Positions 63,935 through 64,000 of a stretch of DNA of 64,000 bases are shown piece by piece. The stretch lies in NCBI GenBank assembly GCA_947492175.1, contig CANLMQ010000027.1:12715-76714 (forward strand). The letters are read 5' to 3'. The translations under genes were made by a program, and so were the position numbers. Every line of letters begins with the position of its first letter. Positions within the stretch are counted from its first letter, which is position 1. The DNA is from an uncultured Draconibacterium sp. (lineage in GTDB: Bacteria > Bacteroidota > Bacteroidia > Bacteroidales > Prolixibacteraceae). The notes beneath the pieces were generated by a model. It was not told the origin of the DNA. It ran no database searches and was given only the letters and a program-made list of their open reading frames with translations.

Positions 63935-64000
63935 TTTCGGTCTGACCGTGCCACACATTTCGGTTGAAACCGTGCCACTTTGAGAGATGGTGCAATTATA
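63935..64000. mobile_element. Possible terminus of an insertion sequence (runs off the window)
   Basis: TTTCGGTCTGACCGTGCCAC (63935-63954) is repeated as TTTCGGTTGAAACCGTGCCAC-like sequence at 63958-63978. Reiterated terminal units of about 20 bp are typical of IS21-family ends. No transposase is within the window. Confidence 0.35.

Overview
The window comes from a member of the Bacteroidota, probably a marine or sediment Marinilabiliales/Prolixibacteraceae-type genome (inference). The reasons are Bacteroidota-style lipoproteins, tandem TonB paralogs, a TAnnTTTG-type -7 box in front of the tRNA, and a sulfated-fucose catabolic cluster. It has two parts: a chromosomal segment (1 to about 26.36 kb) and an integrated island of about 37.3 kb (26365 to 63706), followed by about 0.3 kb of right flank.

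Chromosomal part. 1-1153: start of a purine nucleoside phosphorylase gene overlapping lpxK (lipid A kinase). 1661-2808: two small lipoproteins and a 37-residue membrane peptide. 2793-3670: no confident gene, but two arrays of palindromes, each repeating every 42 bp with a different stem. 4026-8193: a porin-like protein followed by a complete glycine betaine/proline ABC transporter. 8273-10718: sppA and folK. 11033-22284: a fucose/fucan locus (DUF4838 glycosidase-like lipoprotein, AraC regulator, two GH29 fucosidases, sulfatase, URO-D family protein, sodium:solute symporter, mutarotase). 22281-26189: CHAD protein, hflX and two tonB genes. A tRNA-Ala(GGC) gene lies at 26335-26408.

Island. It sits in the 3' half of the tRNA-Ala gene. 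A 19-bp core is repeated at 63688, followed there by a second tRNA 3' end with a different but still paired T stem. Paired TGTGTAGTT repeats with 13-bp spacing lie next to both ends and look like integrase arm sites. The left end carries a tyrosine integrase, an excisionase-like protein, small paralogous genes, a PD-(D/E)XK protein, a nested inverted repeat that could be a replication origin, and a Prim-Pol/VapE helicase. No capsid or conjugation genes are present, so the element looks like a satellite-type or otherwise non-autonomous island.

Cargo. Module 1 (34.2-49.6 kb) is a BREX-like operon with an unusual gene set: a type IIG-like methyltransferase whose nuclease motif looks degenerate, a DUF4007 protein, a BrxF-like protein without a recognisable Walker A, BrxC, PglZ and a BrxL without an obvious Lon domain but with an MIT_C-like tail. 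Divergent from it is a nuclease pair (PD-(D/E)XK protein and a Cas4-like/DEDD fusion). Between the modules are a serine recombinase, a 1251-residue SEC-C/nuclease protein, a small conserved protein and a caspase-like protein. Module 2 (56.7-63.4 kb) is a five-gene operon that I do not recognise as any named system: DUF1848 protein with a C-terminal CX3CX2C cluster, compact SF1 helicase, EF-hand protein, methyltransferase-like protein and an unknown protein. Two of the five end in SSB-like acidic LPF tails. Related 23-nt palindromes flank both modules. Module 2 and the hybrid BREX operon are the best candidates for undescribed biology here.
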